Shown piece after piece: positions 1 through 10,521 of a stretch of 64,000 nucleotides of DNA (the first letter of the stretch is position 1; the number at the start of each line of letters is the position of its first letter). The notes under the pieces are model-generated. The model did no database searches, was not told the origin of the DNA, and saw only the letters and a program-made list of their open reading frames with translations. The stretch is from contig SVFN01000013.1 of the NCBI GenBank assembly GCA_015056815.1, forward strand, positions 39,610-103,609, in the 5' to 3' direction. The position numbers were made by a program, and so were the translations under genes. This DNA is from Lachnospiraceae bacterium. Lineage in GTDB: Bacteria; Bacillota; Clostridia; Lachnospirales; Lachnospiraceae.

Positions 1-3000
1 CCATTGTCCACATAAAGCATCGCCTGGTATGCGTTTCCCATCCCAAACGCAAAGGTCGGATTCTCTGAATCGGATTTAAACCTTGCCTCAAAAACGGAAG
101 TACCGTTTAAATAAGGCAGGGATTTTAAATCATACGCCACGGTTTTATAGGAAGTATAAGCCTGATTTCCATCTTCCTCCTTCTGCCAGGTAAAACCATA
201 ATAGTCTTCATAAAGTATGGCACCCGTATTCTGCCCGACCGTGCAGCCGTCAAAGCCATCCTCATAATAATATTCATATGGCATCGCAAATTTCAACACA
301 TTGCTTAAGGAGCCTTCCGCATCCTTTACCGCTACATATATATATTTGGCACGAAGCGACATATCCTTGGTGATGACCAGCGCCATCGTCGCCTGCGCCG
401 TCACATCCTGCTCTGCCTTACGTCCGTTTGCAAGCAGTTCATCCGCCGTCGGTGTCTCGGGACTTTCGGAAACCTGATAATAGACTTCGCCCGCAATGTC
501 GCTCTTAAACCAGACGGTTGCCTTGTTTGCATTCTCCCTGTAAATGGTATTGCCGACAATGGTCGGAGCATCCTCAAAGCTGTAATCCGCATCATAGGCA
601 ACGCTGTCTGCCTTGAAGGTCTCTGCACTTCCCAGTCCGGCAATGGCGCGCACCTTCGTATTTTTTGTTCCCACACGCACAGGTGCCTCATATTTCTGTG
701 TCTTGACCGTATCGTTTGCATCGGGATAACTGCCATCCGTCGTATAGTAAATTGTCCTGTCTGCCGCACCGGTTGACATGGTAACATCCTGCGCCACGGT
801 ATACATCGCCGTGCCGGGTGTAAACTGTACGGACGCATCCTTTTCCTTTGGCAGATAATAATATTCCAGATTGTCAAAATAAACGGTACTTCCCGCATCG
901 GTCTTCAGATAGGCACAGGTATACCTGCCATTATAGGCCGCCGTGATCGGTTCGCTGTTCGCGCGTTTTCCGTCGATGTATACATCATATACGCGTTTTC
1001 CCTCTGTCTCATCATAGACAATACGTACCTTATGCCATTCATTCTTCTGACATTTCTCGTGATATTGGTCAAATTCCGTCACCGTTCCATTCGTCCAGTT
1101 CTTCCAGACGCCATCTTCCACACGGATTCCTGCCGTATCATAATAAGAACGGATCTCAAACGTCGGATCACTCATCAGGGACATATAATCCGCCTCATAC
1201 ACAAACGTGCCGTTTTTCAGATAGTCCGGAAAATATCTGCTCGGATCTACGCCGGTCAGGGCAAATACTTTTCCGTGCTCTCCCTCCAGCTCCACAATCT
1301 TCTGACTCGTCGTATTCAGCCCATAGCTTGTACCTCCGATGGCCGTCGTCAGATTGGATTCAAAATCTTCCTTAAAATAAACATCCTGCGGCATATAGAA
1401 AGAAAGAACATTGCTGAGCGTCCCGTTCTGATCTTTTAATACCACATAGGCATACTTCTCCCCCGTCTTCATTTTGTTGGTGAGAGTAAGCTGTGTAACA
1501 GTATCCTGCAAGGCTGCTCCGCCCTTTGACGCGCCATTCGCCAACGTTTCCGTCGCCTTGTTCTCCTCATCGGCAATCGTTTCCGCCGCCGGCACCTCTG
1601 CTTCTCCTTTTATTACGTAGTAGACATCACCGCTCACATTGCTGTTAAACCACACATATCCTTTGGTGGCACTCTCGCGGTAGACACTGCTTCCGGTCAG
1701 AGTCGGAATCGTGACAAAGCTGTAATCCGCATCATAGGCAACGCTGTCTGCCTTGAAGGTCTCTGCACTTCCCAGGCCGGCAATGGCGCGGACTCTGGTA
1801 TTGTCCATTCCTACAGTGATCGGCTCCTTGTATTGTTTCGTCTTCTCCGTATCACTCACATCGGGGTAACTGCCGTCTGTGCTGTAATAAATCGTCCGGT
1901 CACCGCTGTCTGTCATCATCGCCACTGCCTGCGGCGTTGTATACATGGCGGTCGGTCTGTCAAACTGTACCGTGGCGTCCTTCCCCCTGGGCAGATAATA
2001 GCATTCCACATCGTCAAAGCAGATCTTACTATTATCCAGCGCCACCAGGAAGATTTCCGAATATCTGTCCGCACCGCCCGATTTGATCGGTTCGCCGTTG
2101 GCACGTTTCCCGTCAATGTAAATATCAAATACCCGCTTGCCTTCCCATCTGTCATAAACCAGCCTCACCGTGTGCCACTCATTTTTCTGACAGGTCTTTG
2201 TATAGCGTTCAAACGGCGTATAGGTGCCGCCCGCGAGACTTTTCCAGACACCGCTTTCGATGCGCACTCCCGCCTCGCCCCTAAAACGAATCTCCAAAGA
2301 AGGGTCTTCCGTCAGGGACAAGAAGCTCGCCTCGTATACCCAGGTTCCATTGTAGAGCCACTCCGGAAATCCCCTGTATCCATATACACTATTTCCTTTT
2401 ACCTGATAGACATTTTTATGCCCGTCCTCTCTGGTTACGACCGTACGGCTGTCATTATCAATCTGATAAATGCCGGAATAACTTCCTGCTCCCACGCCCG
2501 GTATATCCGCTTCAAAGTCTTCCTTAAAATAAATGTCCTGCGGTATATGATACGAAAGCACATTACTGAGCACACCATCCTTATCCTTTACCACTACATA
2601 GACATAGCGCGCCCCGGTCTTCATATTGTTCGTAAAGGTCATCTGGGTAATGGTATCCTGCACCACGGCGCCGCCTTTCGCCGAACCATTGGCAAAGGTC
2701 TCCGTCGCTTTATTCTCCTCGGAAACGATGTCCGCCGCTGCTGGTGCCGTCCCATCGATGGAAACCATGTAATAGGCATCGCCGCTTACATTACTGTTAA
2801 ACCACAAATATCCCTTCGTAGCACTCTCACGATAGACGCTGTTTCCGGTCAGGGTAAGCGCATCCACAACCGTATAGGTCTGCGCATACGCAACACTCTC
2901 CGCCAGGAAAGCATCTCCTTCACCGGTGCCGGCGAGTGCCGTGATCGTCGTCGTCGCATCGATGTGAATCGGCGCCGTGTATTTCTTCGTATTCGCTGCA

Positions 3001-5351
3001 TTCTTCTTCAAATCGGGATACGTTCCGTCCGTCGTATAGTAGATGGTGCGGTCCGCAAGCGTCGTGGACAATGTGATATCCCGCGCCGTCGTATAAGCCG
3101 CAGTAGGCTCGCTGAATTTCACGACGGCATTGTCTGCCGCATCACTTAAGCACCATGCCTTCAAGTCATCATAGTAGGTCGTCGTCGAAGCTGCATCCTG
3201 TGTTCCGCCTGACGTCTGCAAATAAAAGTAGGAATTATTCGCGTCACTTGACTCAAGCGGTGCGGAATTGGCCTTCTTCCCATCGATATACACATCAAAC
3301 TGTTTCTTCATCCGGTCATAAACGATGCGAAGCTGATACCATCTGTCCTTCACAATCGGTTCTGTCGCCAAATCCAGGGCTACATTTGCCGTCGTTCCAT
3401 CCGTGCGCGCATACCATTTTCCTTCCGAAGCATCCACGCCGATATTTCCAAACCGGAAAGAGCCTGAGGGTTCGGTTTCCTTAAACCGGATTTTCCCTTC
3501 AATCACCCAGGTTGCCTGCGCATTGTTCCCCATCTGGATTCTGGTGTCCCAATAATAATTCACGTATTTGGAAAAGGCGCGGTTGCCTTCCAAAGTGACA
3601 ATCTTCTGATAATTTTTGCTGACTCCGAACATGCAGTTTCCTTCTACCGCTTCGTCCGGATACGCTTCAAAGTCCTCGTTCATGTAAAAGTCATAAGGCA
3701 GATAGTATTGAAGGACATTGCTGTATTTCTCATTTTCATCCTTTACCACGATATTGACGTACCTTGCCCCTGCTTTCAGCTGATTGGTATTACTTTTAAT
3801 CGTAAGGACCGTCGTCAAATTCTGCGAAGCCATTAAAGCGGCATCAACCCACTCCACCGAAGGATTCCCTGCTTCCGGAACCGTGGAATCTCCCGTCACA
3901 TAATAATAGACGTCGCCCTTTACATCGCTGATAAACCAGAACGCTGCCTCGTTTGCGGCACTCCGGTGTACGCTTGGGCCCTTTATCGTCGCGGTCGCAA
4001 GAATCGTGTACGTCTCGGAATACGCCACGCTCTCTGCCACAAATGCGGCTCCCTTTCCTCTTCCCGCTACCGCGCGGATTGTAGTGGTCGTATCGACCGT
4101 GATCGCTCCGGTGTATCCTTTCGTCGCCGCAGCATTCGTAGTCGGCGACGGATAACTTCCGTCCGTCGTATAATAGATCACGCCGTCCGTTAAATCCGTC
4201 GTCAGCTCAATCTGCTGCGTGCCCACATAATTGGCAGTGGCTTTACTAAATTTCACGTTCGGATCCGTAATCCCTGCCACATCGGTCGGATAGGAATAGG
4301 AGGTAATATCGTCAAAATACGTATACTGTCCTGCGGAAGAACTGATATAAAGCCTGTTAATGGCGGGATTGGGCGCCCAATGATTTGTATCATATTTCGC
4401 TGCCGTAAGCGCCTGCTCATTTGCTTTATTCCCATCAATGTACACGTCATATTGATGAAGCTGTGTGTCAAACACAATCCGTACCGTATACCACTTGTCT
4501 TTTTTCATGGCAGCATCCGGAGCCTGCTTAAGCACCTGCGCTTCCCTGCCGCTTGCACAGGATTTCCAGACACCGTCCGCAATGACAATGCCTGCGATAT
4601 CATAATTCATATAGTCTGAGTATATCGTGCCATTCTCCCTAAGCCGCCCGTCAAACTGCAGGGAAAACTTCGCGTTCGGTGTGTCTGCGCCCGATTTGAT
4701 TTTTCCCTCCAAAACCGTGATGCACGCCTTACTCCCCTGTCCGGTGGCAAGCCCTGCCACAGCATTTGACGTACCATAAATCCGATATACCTGATTGCCA
4801 CTCTCTGCCGCAATCACATTATTCGTGCCAAATCCAATGCCCGCATTCGCGGAGCCATTATTATATCCATCGGGATATGCTTCAAAATCCTCGCTGTACC
4901 AATACGTCATCGGCATCTGCGCCGTTACGATATTGCTGAGATTCGATGCATCCTCCGCATCTGCCACAACGAGATGGGCATATTTCTTTCCCTGATACAT
5001 CCCTGTCGAAAGCGCGACGGATTTAATCTGTCCCGCCACGGCAGCATTGTTTCCCGTATTTCCTGCTGCCACAATCTGGCTCGCCGTCAGCGTGGAGGAA
5101 GCACCATCCACTTCATCCACCACATAATAGATTGTCCCTGCCGTGTCACTGTAAATCCACGCCTCCGCCTCCGTGCCGGAAGTCCGGCGCACACTGCTGC
5201 AGGAAATCTTCGGCTGCGCCGCCTGCAGCGTCTGTGCGGCAAGAAAAAGCCTTCCTCCCATAACAAGCAGAAGTGCCAGCAAAAATACCGGAAGCTGCCT
5301 GCATAAACAATATCCTGTTCTTCGTAGCTGTTTTGTTTCTTTCTCCATCAT
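1..5351 (-). CDS. Large secreted repeat protein, partial (C-terminus beyond left edge)
   Basis: One open frame runs from an ATG at 5351 to the left edge with no stop, about 1783 residues, so the C-terminus is missing. AAAGGAG lies 6 nt upstream of the start. The N-terminus has basic residues and a hydrophobic stretch (VFLLALLLVMGGRLFLA) that looks like a signal peptide. After it come repeating units of about 380 residues, each with an FN3-like stretch (YRESATKGYVWFNSNVSG), a jelly-roll/LamG-like stretch (WYQLRIVYDRMKKQFDVYIDGKK) and a chitobiase C-terminal-like stretch (YYTTDGSYP). The YTTDG motif recurs near 4155, 3020, 1870 and 730. These module types usually bind glycans or act as spacers. 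No catalytic domain is visible in the part present. Its role is probably surface adhesion or carbohydrate binding; this is inference. Confidence 0.85.
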   Translation of the reverse strand, partial: MMEKETKQLRRTGYCLCRQLPVFLLALLLVMGGRLFLAAQTLQAAQPKISCSSVRRTSGTEAEAWIYSDTAGTIYYVVDEVDGASSTLTASQIVAAGNTGNNAAVAGQIKSVALSTGMYQGKKYAHLVVADAEDASNLSNIVTAQMPMTYWYSEDFEAYPDGYNNGSANAGIGFGTNNVIAAESGNQVYRIYGTSNAVAGLATGQGSKACITVLEGKIKSGADTPNAKFSLQFDGRLRENGTIYSDYMNYDIAGIVIADGVWKSCASGREAQVLKQAPDAAMKKDKWYTVRIVFDTQLHQYDVYIDGNKANEQALTAAKYDTNHWAPNPAINRLYISSSAGQYTYFDDITSYSYPTDVAGITDPNVKFSKATANYVGTQQIELTTDLTDGVIYYTTDGSYPSPTTNAAATKGYTGAITVDTTTTIRAVAGRGKGAAFVAESVAYSETYTILATATIKGPSVHRSAANEAAFWFISDVKGDVYYYVTGDSTVPEAGNPSVEWVDAALMASQNLTTVLTIKSNTNQLKAGARYVNIVVKDENEKYSNVLQYYLPYDFYMNEDFEAYPDEAVEGNCMFGVSKNYQKIVTLEGNRAFSKYVNYYWDTRIQMGNNAQATWVIEGKIRFKETEPSGSFRFGNIGVDASEGKWYARTDGTTANVALDLATEPIVKDRWYQLRIVYDRMKKQFDVYIDGKKANSAPLESSDANNSYFYLQTSGGTQDAASTTTYYDDLKAWCLSDAADNAVVKFSEPTAAYTTARDITLSTTLADRTIYYTTDGTYPDLKKNAANTKKYTAPIHIDATTTITALAGTGEGDAFLAESVAYAQTYTVVDALTLTGNSVYRESATKGYLWFNSNVSGDAYYMVSIDGTAPAAADIVSEENKATETFANGSAKGGAVVQDTITQMTFTNNMKTGARYVYVVVKDKDGVLSNVLSYHIPQDIYFKEDFEADIPGVGAGSYSGIYQIDNDSRTVVTREDGHKNVYQVKGNSVYGYRGFPEWLYNGTWVYEASFLSLTEDPSLEIRFRGEAGVRIESGVWKSLAGGTYTPFERYTKTCQKNEWHTVRLVYDRWEGKRVFDIYIDGKRANGEPIKSGGADRYSEIFLVALDNSKICFDDVECYYLPRGKDATVQFDRPTAMYTTPQAVAMMTDSGDRTIYYSTDGSYPDVSDTEKTKQYKEPITVGMDNTRVRAIAGLGSAETFKADSVAYDADYSFVTIPTLTGSSVYRESATKGYVWFNSNVSGDVYYVIKGEAEVPAAETIADEENKATETLANGASKGGAALQDTVTQLTLTNKMKTGEKYAYVVLKDQNGTLSNVLSFYMPQDVYFKEDFESNLTTAIGGTSYGLNTTSQKIVELEGEHGKVFALTGVDPSRYFPDYLKNGTFVYEADYMSLMSDPTFEIRSYYDTAGIRVEDGVWKNWTNGTVTEFDQYHEKCQKNEWHKVRIVYDETEGKRVYDVYIDGKRANSEPITAAYNGRYTCAYLKTDAGSTVYFDNLEYYYLPKEKDASVQFTPGTAMYTVAQDVTMSTGAADRTIYYTTDGSYPDANDTVKTQKYEAPVRVGTKNTKVRAIAGLGSAETFKADSVAYDADYSFEDAPTIVGNTIYRENANKATVWFKSDIAGEVYYQVSESPETPTADELLANGRKAEQDVTAQATMALVITKDMSLRAKYIYVAVKDAEGSLSNVLKFAMPYEYYYEDGFDGCTVGQNTGAILYEDYYGFTWQKEEDGNQAYTSYKTVAYDLKSLPYLNGTSVFEARFKSDSENPTFAFGMGNAYQAMLYVDN
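575..650. repeat. 76-bp near-identical repeat, copy 1
   Basis: This stretch matches 1715-1790 with one mismatch in 76 bases, exactly 1140 bp away. It lies at the same place in two successive protein repeat units, so the two units have been recently duplicated or homogenised. Confidence 0.9.
1715..1790. repeat. 76-bp near-identical repeat, copy 2
   Basis: Partner of 575-650. The offset equals one repeat unit of the encoded protein. The flanking unit sequence is clearly less similar, which points to patchy gene conversion and not to a whole-unit duplication. Confidence 0.9.
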
Positions 5352-5545
5352 AAGCTGCTCCTTTCTCATGATAAACCATGAACCTCTCTTTCCCGTTCCC
5401 TCTACCCTTCCTGTTTTGTTTTATTTCCGCAAAAACTTGCTATAATTATACAAAAACAAGTGGTTAAAATCTATATTTTCTGCAAATTGGCAGTGCCAAT
5501 TTATTTTGGTCAATTTTTTATCTCCAAATCCAAAATTGCACAAAA

Positions 5546-5590
5546 AATCCGGCAGGCTGCCGTGTTTTCACACGTACTACCTGCCGGATT
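5546..5590 (-). terminator. Intrinsic terminator of the BspA-like gene
   Basis: AATCCGGCAGG at 5546 pairs perfectly with CCTGCCGGATT at 5580-5590, with an inner CGTG/CACG stem. Read on the minus strand the stem is followed by TTTTTTG, about 70 nt after the stop of the gene at 5659-10320. Confidence 0.85.
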
Positions 5591-5658
5591 GCCTGTCATA
5601 AAATTTTCGTTCCATGACGGATTCTTTCTTTACTTGACCTTATATCTGTTCGGAAGCT

Positions 5659-8600
5659 TTACTTGATCTTTACATTCTTAGAAAGTCCTTTCTTCCGGAA
5701 CAATACGGTATAGTCCTTTTTCTTCGCCTTTGGCACCTTGATCACAGTCTTCGCGCCGATGCCCTTGAACGCATTCTTTGCCACACTCTTTTCTGTCAGA
5801 TATTTGGTCTTGATGTTGATAAGCGTAATGCCCTTACAGCCTTTGAAGGTATTCTTTCCAATACTTCTTACGGACGCGGGAAGCGTGATCTTCTTCAAAG
5901 AAGAACATTTCATAAACGCACCGTTTCCAATGCTTTCCACTTTATTTCCAATCTTTACGCTCCTTAGTTTTTTACAGTTTGCAAACGCATTGGCGCCGAT
6001 TTCCTGAACGTTTTTGCCGATGGAAACCTTTGTCAGTTTCTTACAGTTCTTAAATGCATTTGCCGCAATCTTCGTTACCTGTGCCATCGTTCCGTCCGAA
6101 AGCTTCACTGTCTCCGGAACGGTTATGGAAGCCACATCTTTCTGAGTGCCTGCCGGTGCCGCATACATTACTTCCACGATCGTCTTACCGGAAGCATCCT
6201 GTGTGGTATTTACCACTTCGTAAGTCGCGCTGCCGCTCTGATCTACTGTTTTTGTCCCGACTGCGGGAGTCTTTGACGTCCCGCCGGATTCACTGCCGCC
6301 ACCGGTTTCCTGTTTCGCACCGGCGAACACGATCATTCCATTCGCATTGATCGTTTTTGTCACGGAAGCATCCAGCTTACAAACCTTTCCCGCGTCCTCC
6401 CCATATGCCGTTTTCGGAACGCTCAGACTTGCGCCCGGCTCGGCATAGAAGGTACAATTCGCATCGATACACAGTCCATCCACCGGTGTCTTGCCGTATC
6501 CGCTGATCTTATTCACGCCTTTTAGCAGAACCTTCACGCCCTCTTTAAAGATACAGAGGTTTACCTCATCATAGCCTGAAAGAATGATCGTATCCGATGC
6601 CTTGTCATATTTTATCGTTCCTTTTGCCTTCATCTGATCAAGAGTCCCTTTGGTGCCGATGCAGCCTGCCATCTCCCTACCAACAATATACTCGCCGAGC
6701 AGTTCGTTATCCGTGGTAAGGTACAGCCAGTTTGGCTGCCCCGTCTCCTGTCCGGGATCTGTGCCGGGATCCGTACCGGGATCTTCTTCATTCTTTACTT
6801 CCACCTGGCAGGACGCCTTCAGCGCTAACGGATCAACCGTAGTTGCCGTGATCACGGCTGTTCCGATTCCCTTTGCCGTCAGCTCACCTGTCTGTTCATC
6901 TACTTCAACTACCGCAGGTGCACTGCTGACATAGGTCGCACCCGGTATCGTCAGGTCTCTGCCTGCATATTTTCCATTCGCATTTTTCACAAGAGCTGCA
7001 TTTGCTTTTTTATCTCCCGGTTTCATTGTAACTTTAGCTTTCTCAAAGCTGATCGTATCCGCCCGTACTACCGGAAGCACCGTTATCTTCAAAGTATCCG
7101 TATAACGCTCCGGCTCCGTACCGTTGCCGGCATCCATTCCCTCTGCTGTCACGGTAAGAACTGCTGTACCGATCCCGGCATTTGCCAGAAGCTCATAGTT
7201 ATTCTCGTTAAACTGCCGGACATTTTCTGCCACTACCGGCATATCCGCCTGCTCTCTTGTCTCCTTAAGGCTCCATGTAATATTCGGCATCGGATAAGGC
7301 TTTGACGGATCCGTAACCGCATAGATGTCCATGTAATTCGGATATCCTTCCAGTATCGAAGAACTGTAATTGTCTGTCACTCCCTCGTACTGATATAATG
7401 TGATCTCCTCCAGATCCTCATACTCATATTCTTCCTTCTCTTCATTCCAGATTGCATTCCCGTCTGCATCTCTCTTATATTTTTTGATCGCTACCCCCTT
7501 CACGGGATTGGTTTCGCCCGCGCGCAGAAGGATCGCATTCGCAATCGGGAGCACCGGTCTGTCTGATCTGGTATCTGTCACGGTTTTCCCATCCTTCACA
7601 ACCGCATATTCGCTCAGATCGCCACGGATCTCGCTCAGATCTTCCACTAACTGCTCATCTTCCTTACCCACCAGATAACTTTTGGCCGGAAGCCTTGCGA
7701 TACTGTAAGTATCTTCCCAAATCTGAGGCATGTTGACCGGAAGATAAAGATCCACCAGCGAGTTGCAATTTACAAACGTACCACTATAGCTGTCGGAAGA
7801 ATACAACAGCTTCATCGTCTGCGTATCGCATCCGGAAAGATCCAGTGTTACCAGCTTCGGCGCATTGATATCAAATGCCGCATAGCCGCCTGCAGTCGGT
7901 CCTGAAATCTTTGCTGTCAGCTTCGTACAATCTGCCAGATTAAAAATCCTGGAAAGATTCCCTGCTGACTTGCAGTTTAAGGAAACCTCCCATTCCCGGA
8001 TTGAATCCAGTGTGAACATGTTATATACATTTTCTGCTGCAGATGCATCAAAGTTTTCTCCAAGTGTCAGACTTTTCGCACTGTTCAGCAAAAACATACC
8101 GCTCATATTCTTAACATGGGAAGTATCCAGGGCAGAAACATCCAGCTTCTCCACCTTGGGCAGCGTAAACATCTGATTCATATCCGTTACCTTGGAAGTA
8201 ACGAGTGTGTTAAGCTCCAGTCCGGATACTTCGGGCAGATTGAACATATTGCTCATGTCTGTCACATTCCCTGTCTGGAATCCGGAAAGATCCAGCCTGG
8301 TAACGGACGGTCCCGTATAATCCATCGGCGCATACTTCTTGCTGTATTTAAAATAATAGCCGCCGAACATCCCTGCCATCGTTGTGACGGCACCTGTATC
8401 CAATGCCGACAGATGCTCGATCTGCGTAAGGGCTGCACAGCCCCTGAAAAGACCTGACATATCCGTTACCTGTGCGGTGTTCATGTTTTCCGGAAGGATC
8501 AGCTTGCGCAGCAAGAAATCACGATAGAACATATCCTTCATCGTCACCGCAGAGGCAAACGACAGTCCCGAAAGATCCAGTTCGGTAATGTCACAGTCAG

Positions 8601-10320
8601 AGAACATTCCCTCCATATCCGTTGCTTTGGAAGTATCAAAGCCTGCCAGATCCTCTTTGCTGATCGTAAACCCGTCAGCCCCGTCCCTGTTGTTGGAGCT
8701 TAACTTGATCATCTCCTTCAGATTCACGGCATTATGCGTATCAATCGAAGAAAGCCCCTTCAAGCTGTTTCTTCCCGCAAGAAATACATCGATCATCCTG
8801 CTCATGTCTGTTACATTCGACGTATTCAACCCGGTAATGTCAAACTGCTCCATGCCAAAGGACTGACTCTTAAACGCAAACATATGGGACATATTCTTCA
8901 CATTATCCGCCATGTTGTTTCCAACAATCTGGAATGTCTTTGTATTTCCCAACGTCGGCTGTCTGTATTCATCCGGTCTTGGCTCATTGCTGACGTTTAA
9001 GAAGCCTACCCAGCCGTGAGCCCTTGCGCCTTCATGGGCGCCACCCATGCTGAACGAACTCGGCGCATAAAACAGATAACTGCAGTCATCCGGAAAGGCT
9101 ACCCCGGAATCCACCTTTAAGTTGACCGCCGAGATCGGATAGGCCGGAAGCGCCATCGGATGGTCAAATTCCCTATGATTGGAAGCAAGCGCCACTTGAT
9201 AAGTCCTGCCGTCATAAGGATCGGTATAAGTCGCCGGAATCGCCCAGTTTTCCAGCTTAAAATCTGCGTCTGTCAGCTTATCCGGCAGTTTGGATCTTCC
9301 ATACCGGATGTCCTCGATCGTATCCGCCAGATTGGTTACCGCGCCCAGTGAAAGCGCTGCCTTTGCATATCCCGAGATTCCTTCCTCATAACTCTTTAAT
9401 GTCAAAATCCCTGTATCCACATCTTTTGTATAATTATAATAATCCAGCGTGAAATCTCCATGCGCCTTTACATAGCCGTCGGTATAATAATAGAACCAAT
9501 AGGCATCATTCTTGTTGTCTTCTTCTTTGGGCAGGCTGAGTCTTGTCGTTACCATAACCGCGATCGGATGCTCCGCATTCAGTTTGTTGACCGTAAAAAA
9601 GCCCTTCTCTTTCTCATACGCTGTCACCACCGGTGCATCTGCCTGCTTTACCCTGTCATAGTATTCGATCGTTTCTCCGCTTCTGGCTGTATAGGTTTTC
9701 TTCGCATACTCCCAGACCACGATCTGTGACTTATCATTTACCGCCTCCGCGAGAGGAAACCTGTATCCGTCCTCTGTACTCAGCTTTTTTAATTCATCGG
9801 TATCCCAGACGGATGCGATGCCATACTGTTTCCCTCCCTGGTATTCCAGCTCCACATCATGCCAGACTGCACTGGTCAGGTACACATTGCCTGCTATTTT
9901 CCAATGAATGGAAAGATCGCTGAATGTATCAAAAAGATCTTCCTCCTCTGTGCGCGGTGCCGGTGCGGTCCAATCCAGCACGGCACTTTTGGCGTCCTGC
10001 GCTGATACGTTCCACTGCTCTTTATACTCGGAATCCGAAAGATCCAGTGCGTCCGCATTTGCATCCTTCAACTGCAGCTCCAACCGATATTGATGATAAA
10101 CACTGCCTTCTGCTACGACTGCTTTTGTCATTCCGTTTTCCTCGGATGTCACCACATTTACCGGTCTGCCGGTAGTCAGATCCGTCACGTTAAGTGACCA
10201 CTTGTCCGTACCCGCTTTTGCCGTTAATACCCTTCCATTCATAAGAAGCAGCCAGAACAGCGCCGCCACCAATACGAATGGCAAAACCCTCATTTGTCTT
10301 TCCACTTTCGTTTTTGTCAT
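5659..10320 (-). CDS. BspA-like leucine-rich-repeat surface protein
   Basis: Secreted protein of 1553 residues. The ATG at 10320 (MTKTKVERQ) is chosen because AGGAGGG lies 5 nt upstream; a longer frame to 10392 has no better site. After a signal-anchor-like segment, the central part has many repeats of the form TSNVTDMSxMF, the DUF285/BspA type of LRR. A Big_2-like Ig domain (ATYVSSAPAVVEVDEQTGELTAKG), a GTDPGTDPG linker and a further beta-rich domain follow. The C-terminus has LRR_5 repeats (AFANCKKLRSVKIGNKVESI) and a basic tail, VIKVPKAKKK then KKGLSKNVKIK, shared with three other proteins here. BspA proteins bind host matrix or other bacteria; the target is unknown. No LPXTG is seen. It is divergent from the HTH gene at 10522. 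Confidence 0.88.
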   Translation of the reverse strand: MTKTKVERQMRVLPFVLVAALFWLLLMNGRVLTAKAGTDKWSLNVTDLTTGRPVNVVTSEENGMTKAVVAEGSVYHQYRLELQLKDANADALDLSDSEYKEQWNVSAQDAKSAVLDWTAPAPRTEEEDLFDTFSDLSIHWKIAGNVYLTSAVWHDVELEYQGGKQYGIASVWDTDELKKLSTEDGYRFPLAEAVNDKSQIVVWEYAKKTYTARSGETIEYYDRVKQADAPVVTAYEKEKGFFTVNKLNAEHPIAVMVTTRLSLPKEEDNKNDAYWFYYYTDGYVKAHGDFTLDYYNYTKDVDTGILTLKSYEEGISGYAKAALSLGAVTNLADTIEDIRYGRSKLPDKLTDADFKLENWAIPATYTDPYDGRTYQVALASNHREFDHPMALPAYPISAVNLKVDSGVAFPDDCSYLFYAPSSFSMGGAHEGARAHGWVGFLNVSNEPRPDEYRQPTLGNTKTFQIVGNNMADNVKNMSHMFAFKSQSFGMEQFDITGLNTSNVTDMSRMIDVFLAGRNSLKGLSSIDTHNAVNLKEMIKLSSNNRDGADGFTISKEDLAGFDTSKATDMEGMFSDCDITELDLSGLSFASAVTMKDMFYRDFLLRKLILPENMNTAQVTDMSGLFRGCAALTQIEHLSALDTGAVTTMAGMFGGYYFKYSKKYAPMDYTGPSVTRLDLSGFQTGNVTDMSNMFNLPEVSGLELNTLVTSKVTDMNQMFTLPKVEKLDVSALDTSHVKNMSGMFLLNSAKSLTLGENFDASAAENVYNMFTLDSIREWEVSLNCKSAGNLSRIFNLADCTKLTAKISGPTAGGYAAFDINAPKLVTLDLSGCDTQTMKLLYSSDSYSGTFVNCNSLVDLYLPVNMPQIWEDTYSIARLPAKSYLVGKEDEQLVEDLSEIRGDLSEYAVVKDGKTVTDTRSDRPVLPIANAILLRAGETNPVKGVAIKKYKRDADGNAIWNEEKEEYEYEDLEEITLYQYEGVTDNYSSSILEGYPNYMDIYAVTDPSKPYPMPNITWSLKETREQADMPVVAENVRQFNENNYELLANAGIGTAVLTVTAEGMDAGNGTEPERYTDTLKITVLPVVRADTISFEKAKVTMKPGDKKANAALVKNANGKYAGRDLTIPGATYVSSAPAVVEVDEQTGELTAKGIGTAVITATTVDPLALKASCQVEVKNEEDPGTDPGTDPGQETGQPNWLYLTTDNELLGEYIVGREMAGCIGTKGTLDQMKAKGTIKYDKASDTIILSGYDEVNLCIFKEGVKVLLKGVNKISGYGKTPVDGLCIDANCTFYAEPGASLSVPKTAYGEDAGKVCKLDASVTKTINANGMIVFAGAKQETGGGSESGGTSKTPAVGTKTVDQSGSATYEVVNTTQDASGKTIVEVMYAAPAGTQKDVASITVPETVKLSDGTMAQVTKIAANAFKNCKKLTKVSIGKNVQEIGANAFANCKKLRSVKIGNKVESIGNGAFMKCSSLKKITLPASVRSIGKNTFKGCKGITLINIKTKYLTEKSVAKNAFKGIGAKTVIKVPKAKKKDYTVLFRKKGLSKNVKIK

Positions 10321-10521
10321 AGATACCCTCCTAACGTCTCCATTCTGTTCTCGTTTTTCATGATCCTCAAAGCGCTGACCGGTTAAAATCACGCTTTCTC
10401 TATATATCGGTCATTTCCAACTAAATTTTTAGCAAAAAATGAACACTTTTTTCATTTTTTTTAACTGTTTTCTGTTACTTTATGCTATACTATATGAAAT
10501 CAGTTTTTAAGGAGATAAATT

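Noticed and set aside
1032..5306. Long plus-strand frames opposite the giant repeat protein, e.g. 1833-3149
   Set aside because: They are antisense to a continuous minus-strand frame with clear repeated domains, are rich in Arg, Ile and His as expected of shadows, and lack ribosome sites and known motifs.
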